Assembly (NCBI GenBank): GCA_963971405.1 | Contig: OZ020487.1 | Coordinates: forward strand, 31,109,371-31,173,370 | Direction of reading: 5' to 3' | Source of the DNA: Psococerastis gibbosa | Lineage: Eukaryota > Arthropoda > Insecta > Psocodea > Psocidae | Length of the DNA: 64,000 nucleotides | In this document: positions 43,001 to 54,149 of the stretch, one piece after another | Position numbering within the stretch: position 1 is the first letter of the stretch | Layout: each line of letters begins with the position of its first letter | Notes under the pieces: model-generated | Database searches by the model: none | What the model was told of the DNA's origin: nothing | Seen by the model: the letters and a program-made list of their open reading frames with translations, nothing else | Translations under genes and position numbers: made by a program

Positions 43001-45451
43001 ATGCATGAAATAGTCCTCCATCAATTGAATATGCCAAATTTCTATAAAATAAATAAAAAAGTTAAATAAAAAATAAAAACCAACCTATTTTGTTGTGATC
43101 CATGGGTGGCCAATGTATACAGCCAGCTTCCTCTTAAGTATTGTAAACCATTTAATATTGCAATATATTGAATTAAGCATTGCCTTTAAGCAATAATTCG
43201 GTTAGATAGTTGTGTAGCTGGTGGTAACGTCTTGTCTAGCAAATAAGAACCGGAATCTTAGTCTTATGTCAGAGACCATAGAGGATTTAGCGAAATCTGT
43301 ACTTGCGGATTCGTGGTTCAGCGGTTAAGACAATGCACCGGACAGGCATAGATCGTGAGTTCCCGTGAGAATCCCGTTAAGTCCAAATTTTCCTAAATCC
43401 TCAAATTTTGGCTGTGATTCAGGGCTGACGGCCCGGGGTGGATCTGAAAGCTTACAATCGTTTCGTCAGCTTTTGCGGTCGACATCTCCAGATGCATTAC
43501 CTATAGACTTATAAGATTGTCTCTTGAATGCCTAGTAGTATTATACAACCGAAAAGTCTATGTTGTGCCCCTGATGTTGTTGATCGCAGATATTGACGAA
43601 ACGGCCCGTCAGCCCGGATTCTACTGTTCCATCATCTGACACGGGGCGTCAAGGCCTATGCAATTATATTTAGGCTTAACTTACTTGCGAAAGAAATATC
43701 GACACCCAAAAGTCAGAAGGGCGTAGCCAACATTTTTGGGGAAATTGAGTTTTGATCAGATATAGAGACCTTGAAAGTTCTACCTTTGCATGTGCCCAAA
43801 AAAAAATCATGCGTGAAAAACAAGGTGGAAATTTTCGGCTAGGAGGGCGTATCTGACTGTTATGCGCAGAAGCTTCTTTAAACGCAATTAAGGTATGCCC
43901 AAATTACGCTTTTGATGGTACGCCCTTCTGCCTTTAGGGTGACGATATGTTAGAGGGGTTAGAGTAAAGTTGCTTGTTCCTTGTCTTGCGTTGCATCCAG
44001 GGCATTAACGTCAAGCATGCTCTTATTAAATTACTTAACAGAAAATCTTGATCTGGAGCTGCGCGGCACCTACCTGGTCATAACCGTTTATGACAATATG
44101 CATGCATTCTGCCGCCGTCATAACTTAAATTTGTGTGTTACAGTTAGCAACATATTAGGGGAGAAGAACAAAGGAGTCTATGTGCTTATGAGTGGGCTGG
44201 ACCTGGAAAGGTTGGTGCTAGCGGCGGGCCCAGTGGGACTCATGCAAGCGGCCTGTGATGTCGCCTTTGAATACGTACACCAGAGGAAGCAGTTTGGACA
44301 GCGTATTGCAGAGTTTCAGCTAGTACAGGTATACTGACACTCAAAATTAGTTGTGCTTTCGTAAATCTATATCACTAGACGCATTGGATGGTATTTTATT
44401 ATTACCACAAAAAGTAAGGGGACTTGTCGATAGTAAGTAGTAACAGTTAAAACCCAAACTCATTTTATTTTATTTAGATTAAATTAATGATACACTGAAA
44501 TATGGCACTAAAATCTCATTTTCGAAATATTTTCCAGGATAATAATAATAATAATAATAATAAACCTTTATTTTTATTATATAAATAATATGGGAAACGA
44601 GGTCATCCCATTCACAATATACAGTACAATAAATTGCATCAAGATTACATATGCAGACATTATAGGATTGCGGGGGTATTACATCCCCCCCTCTTCTCCG
44701 TGCCTGCTCGTGTTTCATCTTGGCTTCTTCTTTTGCAGGGAAAACTAGCGGATATGTACACAACTTTGAGCGCGTGTCGCAGCTACCTATACAACGTTGC
44801 CAGAGCGTGTGATAAGGGCAACTACAATAGGAAAGACTGTGCTGGGGTCATCTTATACTGCGCGGAAAAGGGGACCCAAGTAGCCCTAGACGCCATTCAA
44901 TGCTTAGGTAATTCCAGAGTACTGCGAGTACATACTGTATATATGAGAGATGTGACTTTCCCTTCCCATCAAAAATATTTTTTTTAATTTCTGATGCCAC
45001 TTCTAGTCATCGAAAAAAAAGTGGTACCGTAGCCTATCAGGAATTTAAAAAAAAAAAAAAAAAAATCCGACGAGCTAGCTACAGGATATATGGTTGAAGG
45101 GAAAAATACCAATAAACCGGAGAACCTACTGCTGCTAAACTTACAGGGTTCGTCATAATAGGTTATGGCGCTTTAACGAAGACTAAACCAAAATTTAAAT
45201 TTTCAGAAGTGAAGATGTCGACCGCATATATGTTGACGAAACGTTTAGAAGTACCCATCAGTCCGGATTCTACGCCCTACGGTATCATCAAGTAAAATGT
45301 TTCTTTCATGTTCACAGGTGGTAATGGCTTTATTAACGACTACCCCACTGGGCGAATCTTAAGGGACGCCAAATTGTACGAGATAGGTGCTGGGACCAGC
45401 GAAGTACGCAGATTAATCATAGGTCGCGCACTCAACCAAGAGTACCAGTGA
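36950..45451 (+). CDS. IVD: Isovaleryl-CoA dehydrogenase, mitochondrial, eight exons, complete
   Basis: Exons 36950-37048, 37404-37493, 40646-40867, 41256-41423, 41961-42123, 44144-44328, 44739-44907 and 45318-45451 join in phase to 409 residues. It oxidises isovaleryl-CoA to 3-methylcrotonyl-CoA in leucine breakdown, passing electrons through FAD to ETF in the matrix. The N-terminus ([17 protein letters not shown]) is basic and Ser/Thr-rich, a typical presequence. Acyl-CoA dehydrogenase signature 1 is [13 protein letters not shown] (about 148-160) and signature 2 is [20 protein letters not shown] (about 363-382). The IVD-specific catalytic base is Glu269 in [12 protein letters not shown], in the position where IVD differs from other family members. 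The end [18 protein letters not shown] is also typical. The length matches vertebrate IVD (about 423) less a few presequence residues. Introns 2 (3.2 kb) and 5 (2.0 kb) carry repeats. Confidence 0.97.
37404..37493 (+). CDS. IVD: IVD exon 2
   Basis: Acceptor ttttttcag, donor gtaagatg. Encodes [20 protein letters not shown] and [10 protein letters not shown], phase 0 at both ends. Confidence 0.94.
37970..38790 (-). repeat. R1 dispersed element, near full length, IVD intron 2
   Basis: Contains all R1 blocks: GAGTTTACTCGAACATGCTT, a G-run, AGCGTGAATTTTC, AACCTGTCCGGTTTCGTTAC, CAAACTATCAAGGGGCAAGC, AGAAATCGTTGGAGCCG, (GACA)n and TGTAAATCCGTTGAAATCTC. This is the best reference copy in the window, about 0.8 kb. 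Confidence 0.82.
39523..40035 (-). other. Two short open frames in IVD intron 2, status unknown
   Basis: Minus-strand frames at 39747-39523 ([20 protein letters not shown]) and 40035-39853 ([20 protein letters not shown]) look mildly protein-like and are a little GC-richer than the intron. I recognise neither. They could be remnants of one inserted element. Confidence 0.2.
40080..40575. repeat. GC-rich island in IVD intron 2, probable inserted element
   Basis: About 490 bases of clearly higher GC than the flanks, beginning CCGCGCCTTATCCCTTCGAA and including GGGGTCGGCGACTTGGATCT. There is no open frame of note on either strand. The sharp edges suggest the untranslated end of a retroelement (inference). 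Confidence 0.45.
40646..40867 (+). CDS. IVD: IVD exon 3
   Basis: Acceptor gtttgttgcag, donor gtacgaat. Encodes [20 protein letters not shown] to QKSKYLPK, including [13 protein letters not shown]. Confidence 0.96.
41256..41423 (+). CDS. IVD: IVD exon 4 (signature 1)
   Basis: Acceptor catttttgcag, donor gtaattat. Encodes [20 protein letters not shown] to [17 protein letters not shown], phase 0. Confidence 0.96.
41961..42123 (+). CDS. IVD: IVD exon 5
   Basis: Acceptor ctccgtcgcag, donor gtaagatt. Encodes [20 protein letters not shown] to [16 protein letters not shown], ending in phase 1. Confidence 0.95.
42138..42523. mobile_element. Palindromic MITE (TAAGGCG family), IVD intron 5
   Basis: Starts 15 bases after the exon 5 donor. 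Ends TAAGGCGCCCATTCCACCGA and TCGATAGAATGGGCACCTAA, with TAA on both sides as a candidate target duplication. Same arms and centre as the copies at 10.7 and 18.3 kb. Confidence 0.86.
43285..43405 (+). mobile_element. tRNA-derived SINE (possibly Ser-type head)
   Basis: GCGGATTCGTGGTTCAGCGG is A-box-like and ATCGTGAGTTCCCG is a degraded B box, flanked by GGATTTAGCGAAATC and TTTTCCTAAATCC, which pair with each other. Single copy here. Confidence 0.5.
43425..43650. mobile_element. GTAGAATCCGGGCTGACGGG fold-back element, second copy
   Basis: Left arm CAGGGCTGACGGCCCGGG and TCGTTTCGTCAGCTTTTGCG; right arm TTGACGAAACGGCCCGTCAG and CCCGGATTCTACTG. Inner part GTCGACATCTCCAGATGC. Same family as 32.1 kb. 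Confidence 0.6.
44144..44328 (+). CDS. IVD: IVD exon 6 (catalytic Glu)
   Basis: Acceptor gtgtgttacag, donor gtatactg. Encodes [20 protein letters not shown], then [14 protein letters not shown] with the catalytic Glu, ending FQLVQ. Confidence 0.96.
44534..44695 (-). mobile_element. Retroelement 3' end with (TTA)n tail, IVD intron 6
   Basis: Read on the minus strand: a short unique stretch, then AATAAAAATAAAGG and a (TTA)n tail at 44539-44562. This is the usual poly(A)-less 3' end of a non-LTR element. It stops about 40 bases before the exon 7 acceptor. Confidence 0.5.
44739..44907 (+). CDS. IVD: IVD exon 7
   Basis: Acceptor tcttttgcag, donor gtaattcc. Encodes [20 protein letters not shown] to [11 protein letters not shown], ending in phase 1 within the Gly codon. 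Confidence 0.95.
45318..45451 (+). CDS. IVD: IVD terminal exon
   Basis: Acceptor atgttcacag. Encodes [20 protein letters not shown] to [10 protein letters not shown] and TGA at 45449-45451. The nearest AATAAA is about 400 bases downstream, inside repeat sequence. Confidence 0.96.
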
Positions 45452-48400
45452 CAGCCAACTTCAACGGGATTAATTATTTTTGCTTTCCCATTTATACTTT
45501 AGTATAAGGAAAGATTTGTGATGGTCGAAATTATCGAGTTCGAGAGTCCAATGAATTTGCATGTTTTGAGGTTTTTTAACGAAATGCCGGTAATTCGATT
45601 TGGGGGTCACACCACTTGATAGAATTTAATGAAATTCGGCGTATAGGTTCACAAAAATATTACCCAGGGGTATTTTTTCATTTTTTGGATAACTTAAATT
45701 TGGGTTTTTTTTATATATCACAGCTAAAACATTTTCATACTAAAAAACTGCTCCGACGTTTTTTTTTAATTATTCAGATATGTATATTGCACTATTGCTG
45801 TACTTATTAATTCACACAAAACCCACCAGGGGGTTGTTATTTTGGTTCAACAATAAAAAAGGCTCAATTTTCATGAAAATCCATAGGCGGCCGATATGTA
45901 ATCACGGGCATTACCATGGCACTGTTACGATACTAGTGGCGGCTACAGAGGGGGGGGGGGGTCAGGGGGGTCTTGACCCCCCCCCCCTAAACGCCCCGAA
46001 GGGGTGGCAAAATGACGATGAAAAATATTTCATTTATTAACATTTAAATATAAAAAACATATTCAATATATTTATAAGTATAATACACAGAGCCGGATTT
46101 ACCGCATGGGCAACACGCAGATTTTAGGGGCGGCAAATTTGTGGAAAATTTTGAGTATTTTGGAAGCGGCGCTGGTGGGTGGTGAGCGCGCAGTAAGATG
46201 CTGACGCACGAAGGCGGCGGCCGCTCAGCGCTGTGTGAGTGAGCTATCAGAAAATTGTAATATTTTCTCAAATACCCAAGCACGGTTAGCAAAAGTTTTA
46301 AGAAGGGTTGTGTCTGGGGGCGTAGGGGCGGCAGCTTGTCATATGCCCATGGGCGGAGAAAACATAAATCCAGCCCTGATAATACACAAATGTGAAAATT
46401 GAACGCCAATTTTTGAATGTGTCGTGTATGGCGTGCATGGTTAAAGAAATATTTATATTATATTTATAAGAAATGTTTCAGCCTGCAGCTGTATCAATTC
46501 TTTAATAGTTGTTTCTAGTATCTGTAGAAAGTAGGTTACAACGACCTAAACAGCTATACATGTTGTCATATCAAGGCCGTAGCCAAGGGGGGGGGGGGGT
46601 GGTAACATGAATGTCTTCCTCAGTAAATTATAAACTTTACTGCTGTTAAAATCGTAAAACCTCACTATTTCGGACCAATTTTTTCATAAATTTTCCCCCG
46701 GTCCCTCTGTTTGGAGCAATACAAATATGCATTCCTTTACAAGATTTCCTGCTGTAAAACCCCACTGTTTTGCACTTACATTTTCAAATTTTTCCCCCCT
46801 CTTTAGGTTAAATGCAATATTATTTTTATGAATCAACATTCGTTTGTAAGATTTCTACAATCCATACTTTAGTGCTGTTAAATGCGTAACGGCCATTCTC
46901 ATGAAAGTGTGACCAAGCGGTAATATGGATTAGGCTCAATTTAATTCGTGTTTGTCGTAGTATATAACACAAATTTTTAATTTTATTATTATTTATTAAA
47001 ATATTGCACTACGACTGAGCCTTTACAGACTTTGTCATACCTTGATGTTAGTTCGGTCCATTTCCCATAAAATCATATCAAATTTATCTAAAAATATTTG
47101 TCAAGTATTTTATTAAAGCTGATTAAAGTAAAATACGCCGGATAACTTCGCTTGGTCAAGATCTGTCAAATTTCCGCGTAATAATAAAAAATGTTCGATT
47201 TGTAGCTCCAGTCCCCGTTATGCCAGTCCACTATTCGCAAGGGCTGGGATACATTTTCAGGACTGCGGACAAATCAAAGTTATGGCTTTTGCTTTCAAAT
47301 GCAAGGAAAACATGGAAAAAGTATAGACAGAAAAAAATATGAACGAGGTGAGCATGCCCCAACCGACAATCAGAAGAGCACTTCCACTCAAGTTTCACGA
47401 AACTGTTTTTTCTTAATGATATTTTAATTAGCCTAGACGGTCAAGACATGGTACCCGCTTAGTTCAGTCCCTTCAAAAGCTATCACCGGTCCTTTCTCAG
47501 ACCGTTTGTGTTAGCCCAGTCCACTGAAAAGTTATACCCAGTCCTTTTCTCCAAATATTGCTTAAAATAAAATAAATTAAGCTACGCCAACCTATCTGTT
47601 ATTTCTTGGAAAGTAAATTGAAGGTAAAAAAATTATTTTGAACGGATTTTGAGGTTTTATAACTTTGGTTCTATTTTCATGCTTATGGTCACACTTTCAT
47701 GAGAATGGCCGGTAAAACCCCACTATTTCGCACTTGTATTTTGAAATTTTTCCCCCGGGACCCCCTTTCCGGGCACACATGCAATATAATTTCTGACATA
47801 ATGAGGCGCGATCAGCCCAGGGGGACTTTTGGCCGCTCTGACAACTTCCCTCCATCTTTGTCGATCCTCAGCAGCCTGTCCAAACTGCTGCCTCGACGCC
47901 AACTCGAAGGAGGTCCTTCTATATTTCTATGCTATCTAAACCGTCGTAATGATGACATTACGATTTAGTCCGTATAACCGTAAAATGTTAGCCTGCGTTC
48001 GCACCGAAACTATAAACCCTCCAATAAATTGACGTTTGATGTGCCTATGCTATATCATATATACGAATAACACCACAATCTCTAAAAAATACACTAGATA
48101 CAATTGAATTCTCAAAAAATAAATTTACAATAGATAGGATCACTGTCGCCATAGCCACCCCCGAAAAAAATCCTGGCTACGGGCTTGTGTATATGTATTG
48201 GGATGCCAATGGTCCACATTAAAGAACACTAGAGACAATATTGTTGGGGGGGGGGGGGCAAATTTGACCGTGACCCCCCCTTAAAAAAAGTCTGTATCCG
48301 CCTCTGTACGATACCTATAATATACTAATTGATAAATAGAAAAGCATGTACGGGTTCACTCGTACCGGTTCTTTATTCTTTGGGCTACCGTTATTATGGT

Positions 48401-48592
48401 TTCCATAACGTTATGAATATTATGAATGTTTGTTGTCACCGCTGGCTTTCGAAGCTGAGAACCCTGATATTGCATTTATTTGCCTCATAAATGTCGTATA
48501 AGGTAGAATAAATACTCCTAATTTTTTTTATGCATGTGCATTTTTATCAAGTTCATTAAAACTTAATAATTAATCGGTGTTAGAGAGGGGCA
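45452..48592. other. Region downstream of IVD, repeats only
   Basis: Contains an R1 fragment (45.49-45.9 kb), G/C-homopolymer repeats at 45.95-46.0, 46.58 and 48.24 kb, and the hAT MITE at 46088-46378. No exon was recognised. A frame at 47699-47968 (CNIISDIMRRDQPRGTFGRS) has no family I know. Confidence 0.55.
46088..46378. mobile_element. hAT-type MITE with perfect 8-bp target duplication
   Basis: Ends CAGAGCCGGATTTA and TAAATCCAGCCCTG, imperfect terminal inverted repeats starting CAG as in hAT transposons. Flanked on both sides by ATAATACA (46080-46087 and 46379-46386), the 8-bp duplication expected for hAT. The 291-bp interior has no coding capacity. GCATGGGCAACACG near the left and GCCCATGGGCGG near the right extend the inverted symmetry. 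Confidence 0.88.
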
Positions 48593-48596
48593 CATA

Positions 48597-50102
48597 CAGT
48601 CATAGAAGAAATAATAAGAACGCGGACCTTTTCCCTATTTTCTCCGGAACTATTAGAGACAATTCCACCAAACTTGGACATGAACACCACTACCTAGAGG
48701 TGCTTCATTGCTGTTACCATCAGTTATAAGCAATGCTTACTTCTTTAATGATTGAAGATAGTTGAAAATGGCAGGCAAAAATAATAAGAACGCGGGCAAA
48801 TATTTTTCAATTTTTAGCTTCATTATGCAAGAACTTCAATACAAACTAACATTTGGTGGTCTCCCATTGTTCTGCATTACAGCATTGCGCGGTTTTTCAT
48901 CGACAGCACCAGGTATTGATATACAATGATGGGTATCATCTCCCGTGTCTTCTTCACTTGAAGCCACAGTAGTTTCTTCTTCGAAATTTTTTCATTTGGT
49001 AGACGGCTCGTCAGGTCATACCACAAGTTTTTGATGGGATTGAATCCGGGTGTCTGCACTGACCGCGGTAAAACGTCGACTCGGCTGTTCACAAACCACT
49101 ACTTCACTAGTTTGAAGGAGTTCTTGAGGTTATAGTCCTGCTGAAAAACCCATTCTACTGGCATTTTCTCGTCAGCATTATGTCTTGGAATATGTCTCTG
49201 TAACTTTCCTTCGTCAAGATATCTTCTATACGATGTTTTGGGCCAACTCAGTAGTAAGGGAAACAGCCCCACTCCAAGATGTTATTGCCACCGAACTTTA
49301 CGGTCCTTTTTGGGTATACCGGGATTTAAATCAGCATTGGGCGATCTTCTGAAATCGGTTTTCTGTAAGCACTGCAGAGATAACTTCTGTTTCATCGCCC
49401 AACAAGAAGTTGCGCCATGTCCCCCTATCACAGTTCTTAGACACGATGTCAAGATGGACTGTATTTTCTTTTTAGGTGGAAGTGGATTATTTCTTGGAGA
49501 TCGACTGGGTAGGAAGGCTTCAAGCAACCGTCTTCTAGTACTTCGTTCGCTGATGGGAGCGTTTAGGCTTTTTTTCAGGTTTCGAGAACTTACAAACGGT
49601 GTCGCCATCGAAATCCTTAAGAGCTACTGGTCAAAGTGCTGTGTTGTCTTCCACTTTCTGACCCTCGTTTCACTCCTGGGGTCTTGTTTCAATGCTTGAA
49701 AAATTATTTCTCCCTATCTTTGCAAGAGGTTACCTATTCCCGCCATTTCTCACTTCTTTCCGAAGAAGTAAGATGGCACGTCTCTCATCGACTTAGCAAT
49801 ACTGTGATCGCTCCATATCTTCAGAAGTACACTGTATTAACTTATTAACAGCAGAATAGGGAAAAATTTATCGTATCATAGCTCAAATAAAAATAAATAA
49901 ATCTCGCGTTCTTATTATTATTGCCAGCCATTTTCAACTATCTTCAATTCTTAAAGAAGTAAGCATTGCTTATAACTGATGGTAACAGTAATGATGTACC
50001 TCTAGGTAGTGGTGTTCATGTCCAAGTTTGGTGCCATTATCTCAAATAGTTCCGGAGAAAATAGGAAAAACCTCCGCGTTCTTATTATTTTTTCCATGAC
50101 TG
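48597..50102 (-). mobile_element. Tc1-like transposon, IR/DR type, inactive
   Basis: A 1506-bp element flanked by TA on both sides (48595-48596, 50103-50104). Terminal inverted repeats of about 200 bp start CAGTCAT. Each holds two copies of a direct repeat, AATAATAAGAACGCGG, at the outer end (48611 and about 50075) and the inner end (48781 and about 49912). This is the layout known from Sleeping Beauty-type Tc1 elements. The arms remain over 85 percent alike by eye, while the transposase inside is broken. Confidence 0.9.
48877..49830 (-). pseudogene. Tc1 transposase, degenerate
   Basis: Recognisable pieces in several frames, in order: ISERSTRRRLLEAFLPSRSP (DNA-binding linker), MPVEWVFQQDYNLKNSFKLV, then an in-frame TAG, WFVNSRVDVLPRSVQTPGFN and PIKNLWYDLTSRLPN. 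The second catalytic Asp (FQQD) is present. Exactly 34 positions later the expected Glu of NPIENLW is Lys, so the DD34E triad is broken as well as the frame. No functional product is possible. Confidence 0.87.
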
Positions 50103-50104
50103 TA

Positions 50105-51960
50105 TACTGTATATCAGCGTATCAGTGGTATTTCTGCTGCTAAGGGATGTGATATTTTGTCAGAGATAATATCGATATTCAATCAAATATTTGATTTTGA
50201 ACACTTGTAAGGCAACTAAGGCCCATCTTAAAGTGTGGAAGTTAAATAAAGCAGTTTAAACTAACCGCTAACATACAGTAGGAAAAATGTGTATTTTTTT
50301 ATGAATTCATAAAAACTTTCTGTCTTTAATTGCTATGGGCTACCAAATATATATTATAAAGTAGAGTGCCAAGAACGACTATTTATTCATACAATTTACT
50401 AGGGTACACTGTCGATTTAAGTGGGAAACTGTAAGCCTTCTCAGCTTCAGGACAACTTTTCGGCACCTACCACACCTGTCCCGTGAAATCGGCTTCGGTG
50501 GCAAGGTGGAGGCGTGCTTTTACTTGTGCGAGTCCCTACACACCATGCGATCGGAGATGCTTCGTAACTCGACACGGGTACTCACCTACAGAGGTGACAG
50601 CAGAGGTTGCTTGTGTGCGATTACCATTTGAAAAAAAATCACGCAATCGATAGTGAAGAACTCTTTGAGTGGAACATATGCAGAGTACTTTGCCAGACCT
50701 TCCATGACGTTTAAAAAATAATTTACCAGGGAATATGATTAATTTACTCTCAATAAACTACAATGAAAGTACTTACAGGAGTTTAAGTAGGAATATTAGA
50801 ATAAATTAATAATACAGATTGTTTTCTCAACGGAGATTAATTATTGAATATGCTTAACTTATGAATAACTTACAGCAGTATCAAAATGACAAAAAAGAAA
50901 GAGTTTTATCTGCTCGGAGAGGGCAATTTAACACGAATCGGGGCAATTCATTATTTCAACGCCACGGTAGAAGTTTACTATTTAATTTTTGTACGCCTAC
51001 AGCTGAGGCGTTTTCCTCGACACATCTTTGATGACCTCACTGGCTCAGATGTTGAGACAATTCACATTCGTGACAACGTCTGCAAGAAAGAGTAGGCTAC
51101 CATAATAAACAAAATATATGTTCAGGTAACTATTGTAATGCAACATCACATCATCTTTCACAGTACAGTACAAAAATTATTAACTCTTATTACAAAATCA
51201 CGCTTGACTAAAGCTATCAATAAATTTAATAACTAAGAAACTTATAATAATTACTTATAGTATTTCACAGAATAATTATTTTTTTAGTTTTTCATCGTAG
51301 TATGATCGAAAATTGAAAAATAATCATTTTCAATCGAAAAAAAAAATTACTGTACCCACTAAACTAAGAATTTTACAATAGTAACAGTACATCTCTGAGC
51401 AAAAACTGTCGGAATATTCTGATCGACAGTATTTTACATATTTATTTGAAAATTGCAATAATTTTGTGTCGGTCTTGACTCAAGATGCACTGTTCGTGTC
51501 CGAGTAAGTTATGTTACACTAAAGGGAATGGGAAGTAAGACAGCGTCAAACAGTACCCCATAATTTACTTATTATGATGAAAACAAACGTAGCGAGATCG
51601 AATTCCATTTTTACACGGCGGAACACTAATGGAAACAAATTTAACAAATTCAAATACGGCCAACCAAAAGAACATGGCACATGGCACAATTAAACAGTCA
51701 AGTCCGACGAGACTTATTTACTAAATTATTGAGATGTCTATGAAATCCTAAGCAACTGTGCTAAACGATTACATTTAAAAAGTACTCCAATGCAGAAACA
51801 AAGCAACCAAAGTAGGTAATGAAATAATAAGTACAAAACCTGTTCTACTCTTGACTAAGAGCAAATCGGACACCACTTCACATTTAGTTGTACTAAGGCC
51901 CGATTCCCACTTAGTAAAATTGCTAATATTGTTTCTTTGCACTAATGTAAGATTTTGACT
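50105..51960. other. Mostly featureless AT-rich stretch with one GC-richer block
   Basis: 50440-50635 is GC-rich (CCGTGAAATCGGCTTCGGTG, GGCAAGGTGGAGGCGTG) and resembles a dispersed repeat, though no second copy is in the window. One LRR-like exon candidate lies at 51003-51077. In the remaining sequence I see nothing. Confidence 0.45.
51003..51077 (+). CDS. Possible single leucine-rich-repeat exon (tentative)
   Basis: After a good acceptor (TTTTGTACGCCTACAG) the frame reads LRRFPRHIFDDLTGSDVETI and HIRDN, matching one LRR unit (xFPxxxFxxLxxxxxIxIxxN) as in LGR-type receptors or chaoptins, where exons of about 72 bases code one repeat. The donor (AAC|gtctgc) is weak and no neighbouring LRR exons were found. 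Confidence 0.25.
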
Positions 51961-51964
51961 GTTT

Positions 51965-53160
51965 CTACTTTGTAACTATTGGCTGCACCTCATTTCCACG
52001 TGCTAAAAAAGCACACCCAGTGAGGGATTCCAACCTTGCTGAACATCCGAGGTGTGCCAATGAAATATCCGAACTGGACCTATAACTGTCAGTGCTTTCA
52101 TCGGAGAGAAATAGTACGTATAGGTGTTGAATTTTAATACCTTGCAATTTCATTCCTTTCAGGCAGTTAGTTTGCGATTGACGTCCTTCGGAAGTGTACC
52201 ATGTTGCTACACTTTGCCGGAGTAATGGTTGATGCAAGCATTGAGTAGTGTTAAAGTTTGACATGATAAAATACACCCACACAGCTTCCAATTTTTTTGA
52301 TTGAATTAACGGCCTTTTCAATTGCTAGCATAGTTATTTGTGGAAAATACATAGTGATTCATCTCTTCAAGAGGTGGATAGACATTTGCATCTATGTTGT
52401 TTTCTAATAAAATATTTGGAGCAATATTTACAAAATAATCATTATAATATAAGTTTGCGGTTTTTTCACCATTTTGAGAAACATCAATGGTGTCCCCATT
52501 TGAATACAAAACACTTATAGGGGTTTTCCCATTTTTTACTTTCTTTTTTATAATTGAATTAGTAATTGACCAATATTCCTTAACATTTTTTTTGCATTCC
52601 TATATTTATTTGTATAAAAATTACTTTATTCCAGTTTGATTTTATTTTTCAGCTCAAATTGTAATAATTTTAGCTAATTTTTTATGAAGTTACAGAAAGG
52701 ATATTTGCGATTCAGTTTATACAACAAGTTTTTTCGTCTGGATCTATCAATCAGAGCCTGATTTATCCGTTCTTTTCTTCTTCTATTTTTTGAACTAATT
52801 CTCACAGTTTCAGCTGCTTCAGTTTTTGCTTTGTTTATGAGCTGTATTATCTTGTAATATATAATATTCACATCATTATTGCTAATTACATCAGCAAACC
52901 AATCAGTGTTAAATAGTTCGGCCTTTACAACCCTAAGATCACAAAAAGTGTATGTTTGCTCTATATCTATATTATTACCAGTGTTATACTAATTCAATTT
53001 AATAGAAATACAGTTATGATACTAACACCAATATTTAGTTCCTTCAATTTTATCTGACCCACACTTTGCTTAGAAAAACAGTGGTCAATACAAGACTCAG
53101 AACCAGTAGTAAATCGAGTTGAAAAATTAACTCTTGACATTAATCCAGCCATATCCATAA
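51965..53160 (-). pseudogene. Jockey-type non-LTR retrotransposon fragment (endonuclease end to RT start)
   Basis: Minus-strand frames give, in order, FSTRFTTGSESCIDHCFSK (C-terminal SxIDH motif of the APE endonuclease), NKAKTEAAETVRISSKNRRR (linker), TANLYYNDYFVNIAPNILLE (the FNDYFVNIAPNL motif before the RT) and IEKAVNSIKKIGS (RT block 0-1). Frames are shifted several times. The catalytic RT core was not seen. It is a decayed internal piece. Confidence 0.75.
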
Positions 53161-53189
53161 CTGTGTTTAAACATACACCTTAATCCCCA

Positions 53190-53383
53190 GGTCAAGTCCC
53201 CTGTCACATCTTCCTCTTCCCTAAAATCAAATCTGCCTTGAAAAGATCACATTTGGAGTCGATGGATGAGGTGAAGACGGAGCTGCTCTTCAGCCTCACA
53301 CCCAATGGCCTGAAGTATTGTTTTAAACAGCATGCAGCAAAATGTAGATGGGGAGGGATGTATGTTGAAGGTGACAATTAGAA
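53190..53383 (+). pseudogene. Mariner-family transposase C-terminal fragment
   Basis: Encodes CHIFLFPKIKSALKRSHLES, MDEVKTELLFSLTPNGLKYC, FKQHAAKCRWGGMYVEGDN and a stop. This is the FLFP.LK..LKG.RF.S.EE...CF..W..RC...GEY.EGD tail of mariner transposases. The catalytic domain is absent, with only a decayed SPG(Q)VPCHIF-like join upstream. Confidence 0.75.
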
Positions 53384-53930
53384 AAAGCAATTAATTTTAA
53401 ATAAATAGCCTTTATGGACCTCATACCACGCAACCACCTACGATAATAATAAATTGGCCTGCCCATTATATACTGTGCAATTGTTCCATCGATAATCCAG
53501 TGCTTTAGGACAGGGAAAATCTATAGGCAGACGGTATTTAACCGCAGGACAATTATTTACCATGGAACTATTACGGTACCTACGATTTTTACGCGAAGTC
53601 AAATTCTGGATTTATTTTTTATCTAAACTAATGAATCTATCGAAATAACGATTACTGAAATGTAATTAATTGTGATTAAACTGGAGCAAAAAATAAATAA
53701 ATAAAAGATAACAGACGAGAATGTTATGGACAGAATCGCGAACTTATGCGCCCACATTGTAGTTCGACCATTCTCTTAGCACAAGATAAATTCACTCACT
53801 GTCATTAAAATTACTCTAATTCAATTTTAAAACAAATGAATATATAGCCCCATTGACAAATTGTGAACATGAAACGAGGAAGACCATTGATCGAAGTCTG
53901 AAATAATAATTAATCTATCATTGTAAAGGT

Positions 53931-54149
53931 ATGTTTCAACGAAAAATACGCTCCCACTTGTTGCTGAGTCGATCCACCATCCAGTCAGTCATACACCGTT
54001 TCAAAATAAGTGGGTTCCTCATGCCAAAGAAACGTCCAGGCACTCAGAAGGAAATTGCTGCTCGTGACTTAACAGTTTTAAGACGCTTCATTTCAGCGAA
54101 GGAAATTCCGGTACTTTGTACAGTAAGAGATAGTGCCGGATTTACCTAA
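53931..54149 (+). pseudogene. Tc1-like transposase N-terminal HTH fragment
   Basis: Encodes LLLSRSTIQSVIHRFKISGF, MPKKRPGTQKEIAARDLTVL and RRFIS. It matches the second helix-turn-helix and GRPR-like hook of Tc1 transposases (STIQSVIKRFK, KRPGRPRK, RD...L.R). It ends at 54149 in a hAT-like AGTGCCGGATTTACC sequence. Confidence 0.7.

Noticed and set aside
47699..47968. 89-codon plus-strand frame
   Set aside because: No recognisable family, no splice sites, and it lies in repeat-rich DNA.
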